64,000 bases of DNA, taken from contig CM043963.1 in assembly GCA_014529385.2 (NCBI GenBank), positions 92,826,912 through 92,890,911 of the forward strand. Reading direction: 5' to 3'. This stretch comes from Adiantum capillus-veneris (lineage: Eukaryota > Streptophyta > Polypodiopsida > Polypodiales > Pteridaceae). The notes below the pieces were generated by a model that was given only the letters and a program-made list of their open reading frames with translations, did no database searches and was not told the origin of the DNA. This document shows positions 1-12,276 of this stretch, in pieces. Numbering within the stretch: the first letter of the stretch is position 1; the number at the start of each line of letters is the position of its first letter. A program made the translations under genes and the position numbers.

Positions 1-264
1 AAGTAAAACACACACAAGGCTAAGTGAGGGGCAAAATGCGCCCTCACCTCTTTAAATAGGAGAAGATAGATCACGATCACTCATGGTGAGTAGTGCACAT
101 AATTGTTATCATCCCAAGCACTGAGTAGGCCAGGTTCTACTCCTCCTAGGGAAGCCACAACATGTAGCCACCTCTGATGTGTCATAGTAGAGCAGAGCAG
201 CCATTGCCCCTTTAGCAAGGTAGGGTAGATGAGGCCCAATTATAGAGCAAGAAATTTTTAACCA
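1..264 (-). repeat. Repeat block X, copy 1 (LTR-like end, cut by window edge)
   Basis: This stretch is closely matched in the same orientation by 26395-26664. The similarity stops sharply at 264 and 26664. Read on the minus strand the block opens with TGGTTAAAAATTT, consistent with an LTR start, and contains a TATTTAAA-type box. The left end lies outside the window. It is either the 3' LTR of an old element or one of two separate insertions. The RT-like frame to the right (265-1837) stops making sense at this border, so X probably interrupted it. Confidence 0.5.
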
Positions 265-1837
265 TGTTATCTCCTTCTAAGGGAATATTCTCTTAGCATT
301 GAGTAATATCTGCTGTAAAAAGATGAAAAATCTATTTAGAGAGGTTAAGAGTAACCTCTGTTGAGTTTTTTGTTATCCAAAAGGGGTTGTAGTGTATTCG
401 CAAAAAGTTATAGAAGATTTTTTGTTTGGCAGCACAAACTAATGCAAACTCTGCTAGTATAAGTTCAAGACAAAGAGTGAAATCTTTGGTAACATCCGTA
501 AAGATGCCATTCAAGGCATCAGATATCCATCTAAATTTATGTTTATGAATCTTATAGGTGGGAAAAAGTACTGGTATTTTAGTATCCTAAAGAGAATAAC
601 CCAGATTTCCTAAGTGTCTCGAGATGTTATTGGTAACCTCTTGTAGGGCTGTGTTGAGTCTTGTGAATTCCTTCCCAGATACCCGAGAATGTGGTGCTTT
701 CCAAGCTAAGTTTTTGCAAATAAGAGTGGGACAATTAGGGCTTTTATCCAGATCTACTATGAACCAATTTTTTGACAGACTTTGAAATTCAAGAGCCAAT
801 TGTGGTGTAATTCAAGAGATATCTGTAGACAACCATTTTCTAGGTACATGTGAGATTTTTTGGAAAAAAACATTCTTCCACCAATTTAGCCAAGTCCAGT
901 AGGACTGCTTTCTCTAATTAGTGAGAACTGATAAGGTCAGTTAATCTGCTAAGTAAAGTTGATAAAGCAAGATATGGGTTTTTGGGAAAGTTAGGTATGT
1001 GATTAAGCCCATTAGCCAGGAATTTCCAGATTGTAATATTTTCAATGAAGCTAAGATCACAAGTATAAACATGCATACCATATGTATCAAAGTCTTTGCA
1101 AAATGTGATAAACTGGTTACATACACAATCAAGAATGGAGTTGTGTCGAAGAAAATCATTACTGTAGACCAAATTTTTAATAGGTTGTTGATACTTCCAG
1201 CCAATAAGTACATTGTCAAGTAATTTGTGGTTACCAAAAACTAAGTCAAAACACCCACAAAAAAGTGTCTTAGGGTGTATCCAATTGAGAAGCTCATTCT
1301 GAAAGAGACAGTGAACGTAAATATAATCTTTGCCTGGAGTTTTTTTATTGAGAAACCGCCTTCCACATGGGCTCACAGCAACCTACATGTTCATCAATGC
1401 TTATAAATCAAGAAGGTGCCTGATTGGGGTGTTTCTGCCTCTTCCTCTAGTGTAGCTACGAGATTTTCCTCGACTAGAGGAAGAGCTAGGTATCTAAAAA
1501 GAAGTAAAAGAGTTGGGAGTAGCAAGAGAATCAGGTCTTTTTAGTGACGGGGGGTCATCTTCATCAATACAGGCTTGAGTAAGCTAGTGATAATCTTTAC
1601 TCCTTTGTAATTAGCATAATTGGTTAGATAAATTCCAGGTTCATCAAACTTTAGCTCCTTCAAGATATCCAGCATTAGCCCATGAAAGATGTTGAAAGCA
1701 ATTGGACCAATTACTATCTGTTTAGCTTGGCCACCCAACCAAGAACAAATAAGGGAGAGATGAAAGTCCACCGGTTTTTCGGGGAAGAGTAGGTCTAGAT
1801 GGTTAAGAATAAACCAAATGGCATGATCAAACCACAT
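265..1837 (-). pseudogene. Decayed reverse transcriptase, Penelope-like or related (fragment)
   Basis: The minus strand carries fragments of one large protein: about 1541-1837, 918-1376, and a shared frame from 799 down to 265 broken by stops near 587, 332 and 286. Two RT landmarks are visible. One is a K-I-H-K...R-W-I-S box near 530-560, like the K-x-H-K...R-x-I motif of Penelope-like and related RTs. The other, near 275-315, is A-D-I-x-x-C-x-x-x-I-P, like the catalytic motif A. An upstream segment with GLNHIP fits the N-terminal part of such proteins. The palm motifs B and C that should follow are missing because repeat X starts at 264. No nuclease domain is seen. The family call rests on these short motifs only. 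Confidence 0.45.
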
Positions 1838-2996
1838 TATGCTGGATTTGCATGAGGCTTGAGAGTCAAGAAACTTGCAGGCACATTTAACATAGGGTCC
1901 AAAAACATTCCATATGGATTATGTATAGAAATCTGGGTTACTTTTGGCAAACTCCATGTTCCCCTTTGTACAAATGTAAAGGCCTTTATTGGAAAAGAAT
2001 TTAGAATGGTTGATGAAGTTGAGGTTGAAGGGGGCTTTTATGAGTTCCCCTTTGTCAAGGAATTGTCCACCTTTCAAAATTTTGAGTCTGCAGTCTTCAA
2101 CAGTAGAGGCAGGGAGATTAGCTAGATAAACCCAGGTTTCACTAAGAATTGGTGCTAGAAAGGCTTTGTTAGGTAGGACCCGGAGCTAATGGTCCACTCC
2201 AAAAGATTCAATTTCAATCTGCCTAATATGTAGGAAAGGAAAAAGCTTGGAGATTTTTGGTACCATTTCTAAGAGGCTAGTCATTGAGGGAGCAAAGATT
2301 ACTCTGAAATTCTTTGACGGCTTCAAGAGCCGCACTATCTCTATAAAAGATACCACGTGTCTGAGGGATGGTTGGAGTAGCCGAGGTACTCATAAAAGAA
2401 GGATCGAGGCCGCATAGTTTTTTCAAAAATTTAGATAGATCAGTCCCAGAAGATGTAAATAGGGCAAGCTCATGCTAATAGTGGACAGAGAGTATAGGTA
2501 GCTAGGTTATGTACTGGGAAATCAAATTCACACCATCTTTGGAATCCTTATCCAAGGTAGCCAAAATCTTGACCCAATCATTAAAAGATAACATGTACAA
2601 GATAGACATCTTTTTTTGTGGTAAGAGCCGAATCATATATTAGTTGAGAAGCATCCAAGCTGCCAATACATCTGAGGACAAGAGATGTTGCCATAGAGAG
2701 GGGTTCAGAAGATAATTCCAAGCCTTGCGAGTGAGCAAGGGTCTACAATATACAAATTAGTTAGTAAGGCTATGACTACTTATGGTATTAAGTAACACAA
2801 CATTTGGCCTTTCTTGCCAAGAAAGGTCGATTTCTAACTGCTAAGGCATTTTGGAGTATGGTCTTTTAGGTAAAACTTAATCTGCTCTAGAATCCTTGTA
2901 TGATTCTTTGGGTTGTATTTTACTTTCATTCGGGTTGTCATTCTAAAGTGTTTGTGATCCTAAAAGGAAATATATAAACATAAATATGATTAGTCT
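1838..2996. other. No gene recognised
   Basis: Only short uninformative frames are present (for example 1859-2125 on the plus strand). On the minus strand this may be the decayed upstream part of the RT-like gene at 265-1837, but I see no motif that proves it. Confidence 0.4.
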
Positions 2997-3742
2997 TGTA
3001 GATTGGGCCTGCAATCCTTAAACCAAAAACGTCAGAGACTACAATAGCCGTGAGCAGGAAACCAGAAAATTAGTCTATGAGGGACCACCTACCACCAGCC
3101 AACCAGTCAAGGGATTATAGACTGTGGGTCCAACTTAGAACTAAGATTCAAAACTATTTTCTAAAGCCAACATCCCGATTTATCCAAAAGAATGGAAAAA
3201 CCTTATGTTTAGGATGTGTGTGTAGCTGTTTTAACATAAATAATAAGACATAATTGAACTTTTACATTCAAAAGACAGCTGGCTCCAGAGAAAGGAAAAT
3301 GATAAGTACAAAAACAACTCAGTCTTAGAATTATCTTTGTACAATGCTTATAAGAATGAAGCCTCATTCCATTATACAGATATCAGAAGTACTTCCCCCG
3401 CAGTAGGTGTAAGTGTAATCATGTGTAGAAAATTGCTTTAAGCCAAAAAAACTTCCAAGATAAGATAGAGTCCTTACCTGTATCCATCCAAACACAACAA
3501 CAGATACATTAGCCTTGGATGTGTTTTACACGTATCAATGGACTATACCAGTTTTGTTATCCATGTCCATCTTACAACTTTTTTTAACTTACAAGCACAG
3601 TCCAAAGTACTTATGTGTTCCATATATATTTTTTAATTAAAAATATTTTATTATTTTAAAGTTTATATTTCTTGATCTTTTAGCATGAATATTATTCTGA
3701 TTAGAAGGCCATAACCCCTTCTAATCCAAGTGTCTCATCCCT
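2997..3742. repeat. Dispersed repeat R1, copy 1
   Basis: It starts TGTAGATTGGGCCTGC and matches 63584-64000 over its first part and 41479-41976 over its second part (shared text such as GACAGCTGGCT and GATTAGAAG near the end). Diverged by many substitutions and small indels, so old. Its TG start and length of about 750 bp would fit a solo LTR, but no internal region or target duplication could be tied to it. Confidence 0.6.
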
Positions 3743-4407
3743 CATCAACATCTTATCAGTCTTTTTCTTTGCTAGATCAGTGAAACTCCATTTCTCTTGC
3801 TTTTTTCAATACATGAAGCCATAAAGTAAAGAAGCCTAAGAAATCTTTAAAAATTCCATTAATAGTACAAGAATATCAAACTTGTTTTTGTTTATTTAGG
3901 ACAGATATAGTATATGCCCATTAGGGTTCATGGAATCCAACCTTCCCAAGTTTGTATGTCAATTACACTAATTATACACCTCTTAGAAAACCAAGTGGTA
4001 GAGAACCCTTAATGTAAACGTGGTATCCAGTCGATAACAAATGTCAAATCATGAAAAAAGGAACAGTTGACTTTAGGGTCTTTTTTCAAACTATACCTGA
4101 CCTTGTGAATGCCAAAGAAGTTTTTCATGACACCATCAAAACAACCAGTATCAAACAAGTCCAACATCAGTATGCAGCCGGGGCATACCCCCAACTCCCA
4201 ATTAGTTAGTATTTGCGCAACCTGTATCAAGTTGGAGGAAACAACTAGTAACAGTAAATAGTCCAATACCAGTAAAAATCCAGGGTATACCCCCCATCCC
4301 CAAAATATTTTTTTGAACAGTATGCAAACGTAGTACGTCTTCTATCCATGCAATGAATCATCAGAGTATTGTGTTGTGAAGCCAAGCGACAACAACCACT
4401 ATAACAT
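3743..4407. other. No gene; left flank of element E
   Basis: AT-rich sequence with no supportable gene. Its last five bases (4403-4407, AACAT) pair with AACGT at 25950-25954 as the diverged target-site duplication of element E. Confidence 0.6.
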
Positions 4408-4640
4408 TGCGCGCATCTGCCGTATGTGTCAAAGTAAGGGACTTGCCGTACACTGTGTGTGAGCCACAAATGGCTGCAAGCACACAACCAGATTAATCTA
4501 GCAAGCTCCAGAGAGCAAGGGTGTGTCACTCACCGCCCTACCCTCACCTTCGTGGAGGATTCCTCACCAAGGAGAAGAGGGAGCTATCACCGTACCACGC
4601 TCAACCGCCTCGCCGCCGCCGTACCATTGCAATGCTCGAA

Positions 4641-4648
4641 CACGCACA

Positions 4649-4706
<58 letters not shown>

Positions 4707-4748
4707 CACACACACACACAAGCACACACACACACACACACACACACA
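4641..4748. repeat. Compound (CT)n/(AC)n microsatellite inside E LTR
   Basis: A CT run is followed by a long AC run with single-base interruptions. The partner LTR has only CT here (25629-25677), so the AC half expanded after insertion or was lost in the other copy. Confidence 0.95.
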
Positions 4749-4834
4749 AGGAGATGAAGAAGAAGATGGAGATGGAGCAAGAGCACTCTTCAATTGCACA
4801 AATGAGAGAATGAGCGATTTTTAGGTTTAAGTGA

Positions 4835-4842
4835 CTTTTATA
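4835..4842 (-). promoter_or_regulatory. TATA box, E 3' LTR
   Basis: Minus-strand TATAAAAG followed by TCAC. The same TATAAAAGTCAC context occurs in both LTRs of element B, which supports common descent. Confidence 0.6.
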
Positions 4843-5004
4843 TGAGCTCGCCCATTCACACTTGGACGCCCATGCTTAGCCAACTAACCCTTGAATGTTC
4901 CAGTTAGAGTACGCCTCTCATCGACGATCACTCTTACCCTTTTTCTATTGGACCTACAAGCCCATCCCATGACTACTAGAAGTGGACGCCCATGGTGGTT
5001 AACA

Positions 5005-5020
5005 TGCCCCCCTTCCTGAT
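5005..5020 (-). other. Polypurine tract of element E
   Basis: The minus strand reads CAGGAAGGGGGGCA directly before the LTR start TGTTAACC. Elements D and B have nearly the same tract at the same place. Confidence 0.75.
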
Positions 5021-7940
5021 GTAGATTCCGCTCGCAGAATATAACAGTGCAGCATCGGGATCCACGATAGGAGTACCTGCAGCAGCAGAAGAAAACCAAC
5101 ATTGTGAAATCTCAAAGCCAGCATGTGCTGGCGTGCAATGAGTGATATGCATACATGATATTCTAGGAAATGAAAAAAAAAATCATGAGTTGTAACATTG
5201 CCAACTAAAACAAGCGTAGTACCTGCATGAAATACAATTGAATTAAGGTCTATTAGGTTGACTCTAAGAGAAGTACACAAGAGCTAGGGCTAAAGTAAGT
5301 ACTAGATTGACCAACATTAATTAAAAATCATCGACTAAAGAGTAGTTAACCCTAGGAATGCTCGTCGGGGTCTAAAGACTAGTGATCTTGTCACTAATAC
5401 CACTTAAGTGTGATCAACATAAAATACTTGCTTTCTCTTTTTTTTCTTTTTTTCTTTTTTGTTGTCATAGTTGCTACAAGTAGCTGGGGGACTTGAGGCC
5501 TCAAACACCAGCAGCACAGCTGGGAGACTTGAGGTCTAAAATACCAGCTTGAGCATAAACTAGCCGGGAGACTCAAAGTCTCAAATACCAGCTTAACACA
5601 TGGACTTCCACAACACAAGTCACACTTAGGTGGAATAAGCTAGAGAGAACTATATCCTCATAGCCTAAAACATTACTAAAGTTACTACAATTAATAGACT
5701 ATTTAGGAATTAAAGTCAACAATTAAGTGGTTTAGTTTAGCCTAAGATCCTGATACCTACTTAAAGCCAACTAATAGACCAAACTTAAGGAGAAGAACAA
5801 GGTACTAGAAGTTTGAAAAAATTATAGCATCTAAATTGGCAATGTCACAAATTCATAAATTTTATGCATTGTTAGAAACTCAAATGACAAGATGAAAACA
5901 TGTAAATGTGGAAAGCATAGATAAAAGGAACTAGTACACTTGATATAATGGAGAACATCCGTTGTAACATGTAAACATCCATTGTCGTTGTCCTTCGAAG
6001 GCATCCTTATGTAGTCACAAACTGCACAATAGTCACCACCAAAGATCCACCTTCTAGAGACACATCAATGGGAAAAAAGAACTTTGCTAATCACTAAACT
6101 CTAAAACAAAAACACTCCTATCGTACTAATCCTACCTACCCTCCATCACTCGACTGATGAGGATCAAAGTGGAGGTTGGAGAGCTTGATCGGTAGCTCTA
6201 AGTCTAAACCGCCATCCTCATCAGCAAGGTAGGTGTAATCCTCTTTTGGTAAGGCAATGTGTCTTGTCTGTCTAATCACCATTATCATCCTCGTCCTCTT
6301 CCATGAAGAATAGTATTAGGAATGTCACGAGGCGTGCATACTTAGCCTGGGCAAAAGGGTATACTTAGGCAATTGGGCGAACTTCCTTGATAGAATAGGG
6401 ATCCTTTGTAGTTAAGAGGTGGACTAGCCACTCTAACTCCTCAACATTTCTCTCACAAGCAAGTGTTTCAACCGAATCCCATTCAGAGGAAATATGAGGA
6501 TAACATAAATGCATTACTTGGGACAGGTAAAAAGAATATTCGTAAGAATCAGCCATATCTGTGAACACAAATAGAGGATTGGAACTAGAGTGGATCTCTT
6601 CAGATAGCTGATTCCAATGTTAGAATTTAAAGCTACTGGTAAGTCGTCAGTTCAGTCAATGAAACTGGAATAGAGAGCAGAGACTAGACTGAAATAATTA
6701 TTTGAACTGAAATAGTATACTAAAATGAGAGACATACTGGACAACTGGAAAAGTGTTTGCAATTTCAGATTCATAGTTCAAGGACAACCAGTACAAGGTG
6801 TAACGGGTTGAAGCTCAAATGATTATAGTGGTAATGATTACAAGGTGAAGTTAAAGGCGAAGAGATTGTAGCTTGAAAATACTTGAAAGCTAAAGCCAAG
6901 AGAACTAAGAAGCAAGAAGGTCGATTACAATGTCATGGATCCTATTTATAGCCTTCCAAAAGTTACTGTAGTAACTACCGTGATAATTACTGATGTGTGA
7001 CTGATCCACTGTTCGGCTATCCAGGAGACAGTTCCCGCCTGCTGGTACTGTCTTCGCCTTCTACATCCTTCCCTCCTTTCTTGAATTTTGGTATAACTCC
7101 AAAATTGTTGAAAAAATCCACCTCCTGATTCTAAAGGGGTGTTGAGGAACCTATGTGGGTTCCTAGTTGTGGCCCAAACCCTAAACCCTAAACCCATTTG
7201 TCTGTTTGCTGAGTTGGCCGATGTTCCTCATGATAGTACTACTCTGGAGTTGCTAGCTCTTCTGGTATTGCTAGCTTTATGCCATATTTCATGCTTGTGA
7301 GTGCTTCACACCCTTATAATTGTAATTCCAAGAGTGACCAACCAAAGAAATTCCAACGCCTCACTGGGAAAATCCTTCGTCAGATTGTGGGATGGAACTA
7401 CCCAGTATCCTTCCACTGAACCCGCTTCCTCTTGCCCTTCTTCTATGCTGGTGATTCAGAAGTTCCAGTGCTAGCATTGTCCTTCTGGATAAGTCGATAA
7501 ATGGCCTCTTGCTCAAGCTAATCCCGCCTTGCAGTGGACATCTCCAATTCATGAGATGTGAGAGGATTATAGGTTTTGGTGTCGGAATCATACAACGTGC
7601 GTCTACCCTTTGTCAGACGGGTTCTGGCCAGTTTATGACAATGCAAGGCTGTGTGGATCCATCCTTCCAGAAGAGGCTAATTTGTTTTAATTCTGGCCTC
7701 AAAGAGGATCTCAGCCATTTCTGTGTACTGTGGCCCCAATCTTAGTTTAGTCGTAATATCCTTTTCAAAAATCTTAGAGGACTCCACAGTAAGTTGAAGC
7801 AGATGATTTGTGATCTTGGTGAGACCTTTGAGCTGGATCTTCCATCCCCATATAGAGCTTGACCCTCTACATTTCTCCTTGTAGTTCAAAACATCATTTA
7901 GTTGGAGAGCATCATTGATCAGTGTTTGCCAGGTTTTCCA
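5021..7940 (-). other. E 3' region, no recognisable gene
   Basis: This is the part of E between the accessory-protein remnants and the 3' LTR. It holds short minus-strand frames (6365-6568, 6946-7197, 7361-7591) whose products I do not recognise. They may be decayed downstream parts of the accessory protein. The only ordered feature is the three-fold 31-bp repeat at 5482-5592. Confidence 0.5.
5482..5592. repeat. Three diverged 31-bp repeats with internal dyad
   Basis: Units begin at 5482, 5518 and 5562 and share AG(C)(T/C)GGG(G/A)GACT...AATACCAG. The first contains the palindrome GAGGCCTC, which the others have lost partly. Confidence 0.7.
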
Positions 7941-8720
7941 TTATACAGTGGCTCGCTCATACCAATCCTGAAGATCATCAGTGATGTTAAAGTATGTGAG
8001 CCGATCCACTGGTTCTGGACGTTGAGGATACAAAGCTGGGAAAAACCTAGGCAGCTCAGTCTCTCTAGCAGGCAATGCATATAGGAGAACTGGGGAATCA
8101 GGTACAAACTCTAGAAATTTGAGAACATCCTGGTTCTCCTGCTGCATCATCTTCCTGGTGACTCGAACCTGCTGAAAAAGTCTTCGGAGAGCAGTTGCAT
8201 GTTCCCCTACTATCATTTGAGTCCGCGGTCCTTTACTCCTGGAATTTTGATCTTCAATAATAGCTTGTACCCTTTGGTCCAAAACTCCTATGGCAATTTG
8301 CATTTGAAGTAGAACTTCTTTCAGTTGATTCCTGACCTCCTTCATACATTTATATGTAGGCATGTTCCCAAGCAGAAGCTCTAATTCAATGGCCAGGGAA
8401 TGACAATCTGCAATAGACTGTCACTGCCAGTGTGGATTGGCCAGCTTATCATCAGAGGTTAGTGCCCATTCAGGTACCCTGTCTAGTAGCTGAATTCTGT
8501 TGGGATGCTCAGGTAATTGGCACAACTCCTGATCATGGAAAGCGGCCGATTTCCAATGCTGGATCATTTCTCTGGCGTCGACATATAGTCTCTGAAAGCG
8601 TTCCAGATCAAAAAGAAGAACATCATCCTCCATATATATCCTAGTAATAGGAGCTTGCTGATCTCTTAGCCTCTTGTTCAGTATGATGAGTTGTAATGAA
8701 TGTTTCTCATCACCCTTCAA
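7941..8720 (-). pseudogene. Element E accessory protein, C-terminal remnant
   Basis: Two open stretches, 8421-8720 and 7941-8363, lie in the same minus frame and are separated by stops. The product is not a known enzyme. The second carries a D-S-P-V-L-L-Y-A segment that can be set against T-E-P-V-L-Y-A in the C-terminal part of element B's accessory ORF (43896-44147), at the same place relative to the coiled coil and the LTR. The homology is inferred from position and this short match. Confidence 0.45.
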
Positions 8721-8815
8721 AGTCTCAGTTCACAGCTTTAGCTTTTTCTTTCACATTTGAATTGTGTTGTGACTGGTGTACTGGGGAGTCTTCAGTGTTG
8801 CCTGGTTGTTGATCA

Positions 8816-9367
8816 TCAGTCCCCTGGTCTCTCGACTACTGATCCTTGTACTGGTCTGGCTGGTTTGTGTTGGGCTGACTGTCCCCTGTGGTAGTTGATC
8901 CACCAACACAGATCCTGAAGGCCAAGATGGAGGAGAGTCATCATCATCATCATGTTTATCTGCTGGTTAATCCTATCTCTCTTCATCCTTCTCTTCTGTT
9001 TTTCAGAATCCTCATCGAGGTTATTCTGCTTATCAATGTAGTCTAGAATAGCTTGATTTACCAAAGCACTGTTATATTCAGAAAGCTTATCATGCAAATC
9101 ACTATGCATTGTTTCCATAAATGCTTTCAAATTATCCAGATTGAAAATGGCGTTGTCTTCTGGATTCAGAATATCAGCCAAGTTATTGTAAATGTATCTT
9201 TCTATTAAAGAGGCTTTTAATGCAGTGTGGCTAGTCAGCAATGTGTTGAAATCGACTCTCTTGATCCTTAGCATAGTCTCAAATCTGTCAGCAGCTCTCT
9301 CAGCCTCTGCCTTGTCTTCAGCTAACTGCATATTCTCCAACTCAAGCTTTAATTTCTTAATTTCCAA
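8816..9367 (-). pseudogene. Element E accessory protein, coiled-coil remnant
   Basis: The minus frame encodes about 180 residues, rich in Lys, Glu and Leu with heptad-like spacing in the first 90 residues, then a run of basic residues and five methionines. No ATG opens the frame (it starts at a TTG), so it is an internal fragment. Element B has a coiled coil in the matching position (44499-45827). Function unknown; a structural or self-association role is only a guess. Confidence 0.45.
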
Positions 9368-9828
9368 TGTCTGAATTGTCCTGGCTTACTGATTTTCAAG
9401 AACACTATGCCGCAAGGATTGTACCCCTATATCCTATTTCAACTTCTGAACTTGCTGCTCACTGATCCTCAATTCTTCTTTTAACTTGGTCACTTCATCA
9501 GTAGAGACGCCGAGTCATCCATCATTCGTCCCAAAGCAGTGACAATCGTATTCCAGGATGACTAGATAAGCAATGAGCAACCATCCACTACTGTTGCTGG
9601 GTCATGAGGTAAGTGTCTCGTAAATCGTAACAGGAGCCATATATGCTAATGTGGTAAAGTCAGGTTTGTGCAGGACTAATCGTCGTGTGAGGGAGTGACT
9701 CTGTAGCTGTTGTAATCTGTTCTTTTTGGTTAAAGATAAAGCCAATTCACTAAAAGGAATAGGAACTTTACTGGCCGGGACTGACAAATTTTGGACCTTT
9801 TTCTTTATCAGTATGGACTGCCAGCTTC

Positions 9829-10398
9829 TCAGTACTGGTTTTTTTTTGCTAGTCTTTTCCAGCAGTAGTGTGTGCTGGATTCTGCCCCGCTTGCTGGCTG
9901 GTCCCAACAGTAATCTTTGCTAGAAGCTGTTCTGCCTGGCCGATTGAAGTGCTGGCTTGCAAAAGATTTTTCAATAGGCACATTTTTAACATGACTTTCT
10001 AGTTGCTTCAAGAAAGTATTTCTCTCGGCCAATGTAGTTTTCGGTTTCTTTGAACTACGAGCTTCCACCTGGGTGGCCTTTCTCTTCTGTCGAGTGAGAG
10101 CCAATTGAGTACCTGGGGTTTCTTCATCTGAAGATAAGTCAACATTGTTAGTCGCCAGGATGGGTTTCTGACTCCAAGACATCCGTACCTGGTCATGAGC
10201 ATCAGGAGAAGTTGCCCAGTAAAGAAACTGCCAGACATACCAGGCTATAGAAACAGTCTGAGACTTTAACTTGGCAGTCTGTTGAAGCACATTATGAGAT
10301 AGAATCTGACATAAGTTGACAAAAGCTATGGCATCTAGCCTCTTTGCAAGGAACATAGAAAACAGTTTTTCTGAGACATATGTGGGATTATTTTTCAT
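9829..10398 (-). pseudogene. Element E accessory protein, N-terminal part remnant
   Basis: A 189-residue minus frame opening with ATG at 10398. A helical, aromatic-rich first half is followed by an acidic patch (S-S-D-E-E) and a basic, NLS-like patch (KKPK). The order, a folded helical region then a charged linker then a coiled coil, matches the accessory ORF of element B between 47309 and 44950. I find no catalytic motif. Confidence 0.45.
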
Positions 10399-10670
10399 AT
10401 GTAAGCAACGGGGACGTCCAGACCTGCTTTACTGGAACCCCTTGTGCACTCGCCTTGCGTTTTTTCTTGGCTGCATCATCTTCCTTAAGAGATGCACTTA
10501 TTTGTTCTGTAGTTGCAACGGTCTTTCTCGAGCCTCAACTCTTGCTTGGATCTTTTTAAGCTTTGTCTGTTCTTTGGTTGCTTTCTCTTCATTTATTCTA
10601 GTACACACATTTGCTTGATATCGTCACCTCTAATATCTCGTACTCTTCTTGTCTAATTTTCGATTACGGC

Positions 10671-10938
10671 CGATCTCTAGTGAAGAGTCACTAAATGAAT
10701 CACTACTTGTGTCTTCTGCTCCCTTGGATAGATTGTCATCTAGGGTACCACTGGGCCCTGAATGCTTTGTCCCCACATTTGCACTAAGATTTAACTCTGA
10801 GGACGAAGCTGATCTCTAGTGAAGAGTCACTAGATGAATCGCTACTTGTGTCTTCTGCTCCCTTGGATAGATTGTCATCTAGGGTACCACTAGGCCCTAA
10901 ATGGTTTGTCCCCACATTTGCACTAAGATTTAACTCAG
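10671..10938. repeat. Two tandem copies of a 139-bp unit
   Basis: GATCTCTAGTGAAGAGTCAC begins at 10672 and again at 10811, and the match runs to TTAACTC at 10791 and 10930, giving a period of 139 bp with few differences. 139 is not a multiple of three, so the duplication shifted the minus-strand frame of the acidic linker. It is younger than most of E. Confidence 0.9.
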
Positions 10939-11369
10939 ATTCTTTGTCCTCAGAGTCAATTTCAATCGATGATTCTGACCCCAAATCGTGTGGGCTATAG
11001 TCTTGTGAGACGCTACTGGTTCCAATGCCAGTCAAACCTTCATCTTGTAGGTCATCAAAAGCTATATGCATTGCTTCTAACATAGGTAAGGGTACGAGTG
11101 GTGGCATTTCATCCCTCTCAGGTGTTACCCAAGTTGTCCCCACTGTTTCTCCAAGTGTCTATGGTTGCTGCTAAGTGGACCCAATCCACATTGTTCGACT
11201 CACTCATCCCAAGTAGTACATCGATATAAGGAGAATCTTCCTCAACTACAATGTCCACTTTACATGTGTAACAATACTGCAATGGGATTGAATGAATTGT
11301 GATGTCAGATCTATGATCAATTGTAAACCTGTTTCCTAGAGTATGTGCTCGACCAGTTACAAGATCCAC
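10784..11369 (-). pseudogene. Element E linker region after the protease
   Basis: Two overlapping minus frames (11118-11369, 10784-11143) encode the region that follows the protease in B and D: a W-x-x-L-A-A-T-I-D segment like W-S-Q-I-L-A-T-L-D in element B, then a long Ser/Asp/Glu-rich stretch. In B the RT follows; in E it does not, and accessory-type frames start within a few hundred bases. Confidence 0.5.
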
Positions 11370-11454
11370 TCAAATGACAGAATCTTGGAACTGCAAGTAG
11401 ACATGGTTTTTAGACCAGTCATGCACCATTTTGCTTCCCTCGTGAAAGGACGTC

Positions 11455-12276
11455 CTAAATCATCTCAGATGCCTTAGTGTGCTTGGAGAAATCCATAACA
11501 ATGAAGGTATTTCTTATTTTATGTCCAAAGACCTTGATCTTGAAATCTTCTAGCATCCCAATAGGTTTAACACTAGACTCATTGGCCATCTTTAGTACTA
11601 TGGTTGTGGTCCCAAGGTGAGGTCTTCCCATAGTTTCCCCACAATTTTTAGTCACAATGCTAACCCCAGTGCCACCATCAAGGATTCCCTTCACAGTTAA
11701 TCCCTTGGTAGTGATTGGTATGGTCGCATTGGATTCATCGCCCTCAAAGTATTGTCCCAACTTGTTAACAGGTATTTCTACAACAGAGTTCTCATATAGG
11801 TTGGATTTTGGATCAAAGTGTTCCTCCTCTATTGGCATCTCCCTAGCTCCATCCATTTGTGCAAATTGTGGTAGCCCGACCTTCAGTTCTCCATTGAAGA
11901 AAGCTCGAAGAGCTAAGAATAGCTCAGGGTCTCCATATAGTTTGGACATGATGGCGGTTCTAACTTCTGAAGCCATGAAATCCACCAATTTGGCAATATT
12001 TAACGGCACCTTTTGGGCTTCAGTCCCTAGATGTGGGGAAGATAGGATCTCCATTTCTTCGATAGGGTTAGGTAGTCCCTCTCTAAACATTATTTCCAAC
12101 AAGAAGTGAGTACACCCACTTTCCCATGACTTTAAGTCACTTTCTTCTTGGATGACACTAGGTATGGCTAGGGGTCTATGGACTTTGTGAGGTTGTTGTT
12201 GTGTAGAGAACAATGTGTCTGTAATTTGGATCTGCCTAGGTGTTGGCTCTAGATCCCTTTGGGTATCTTCTACCAA
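11455..12276 (-). pseudogene. Element E retropepsin-like protease region
   Basis: A 273-residue minus frame. Its C-terminal third holds I-L-D-G-G-T-G-V-S-I, equivalent to the A-I-L-D-S-G-x-G-I-A-I active site of element B, followed by a K-P-I-G-M-L-E-D strand and F-I-V-M-D-F. The next block (ILGRPF) continues in another frame just past the stop at 11455, so there is a small frameshift. The catalytic D-S/T-G triad reads D-G-G here. The N-terminal part (V-N-K-L-G-Q-Y-F-E-G) also matches B near 55990. In life this would process the Gag polyprotein; this copy is dead. Confidence 0.65.

Larger units (their letters stand above)
4408..5004 (-). repeat. Element E 3' LTR (left copy)
   Basis: 597 bp, paired with 25402-25949. 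The length difference comes mostly from the expanded TC/AC microsatellite at 4641-4748. Boundaries are set by the TG...CA ends, the flanking purine tract and the near-matching 5-bp flanks. Confidence 0.85.
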
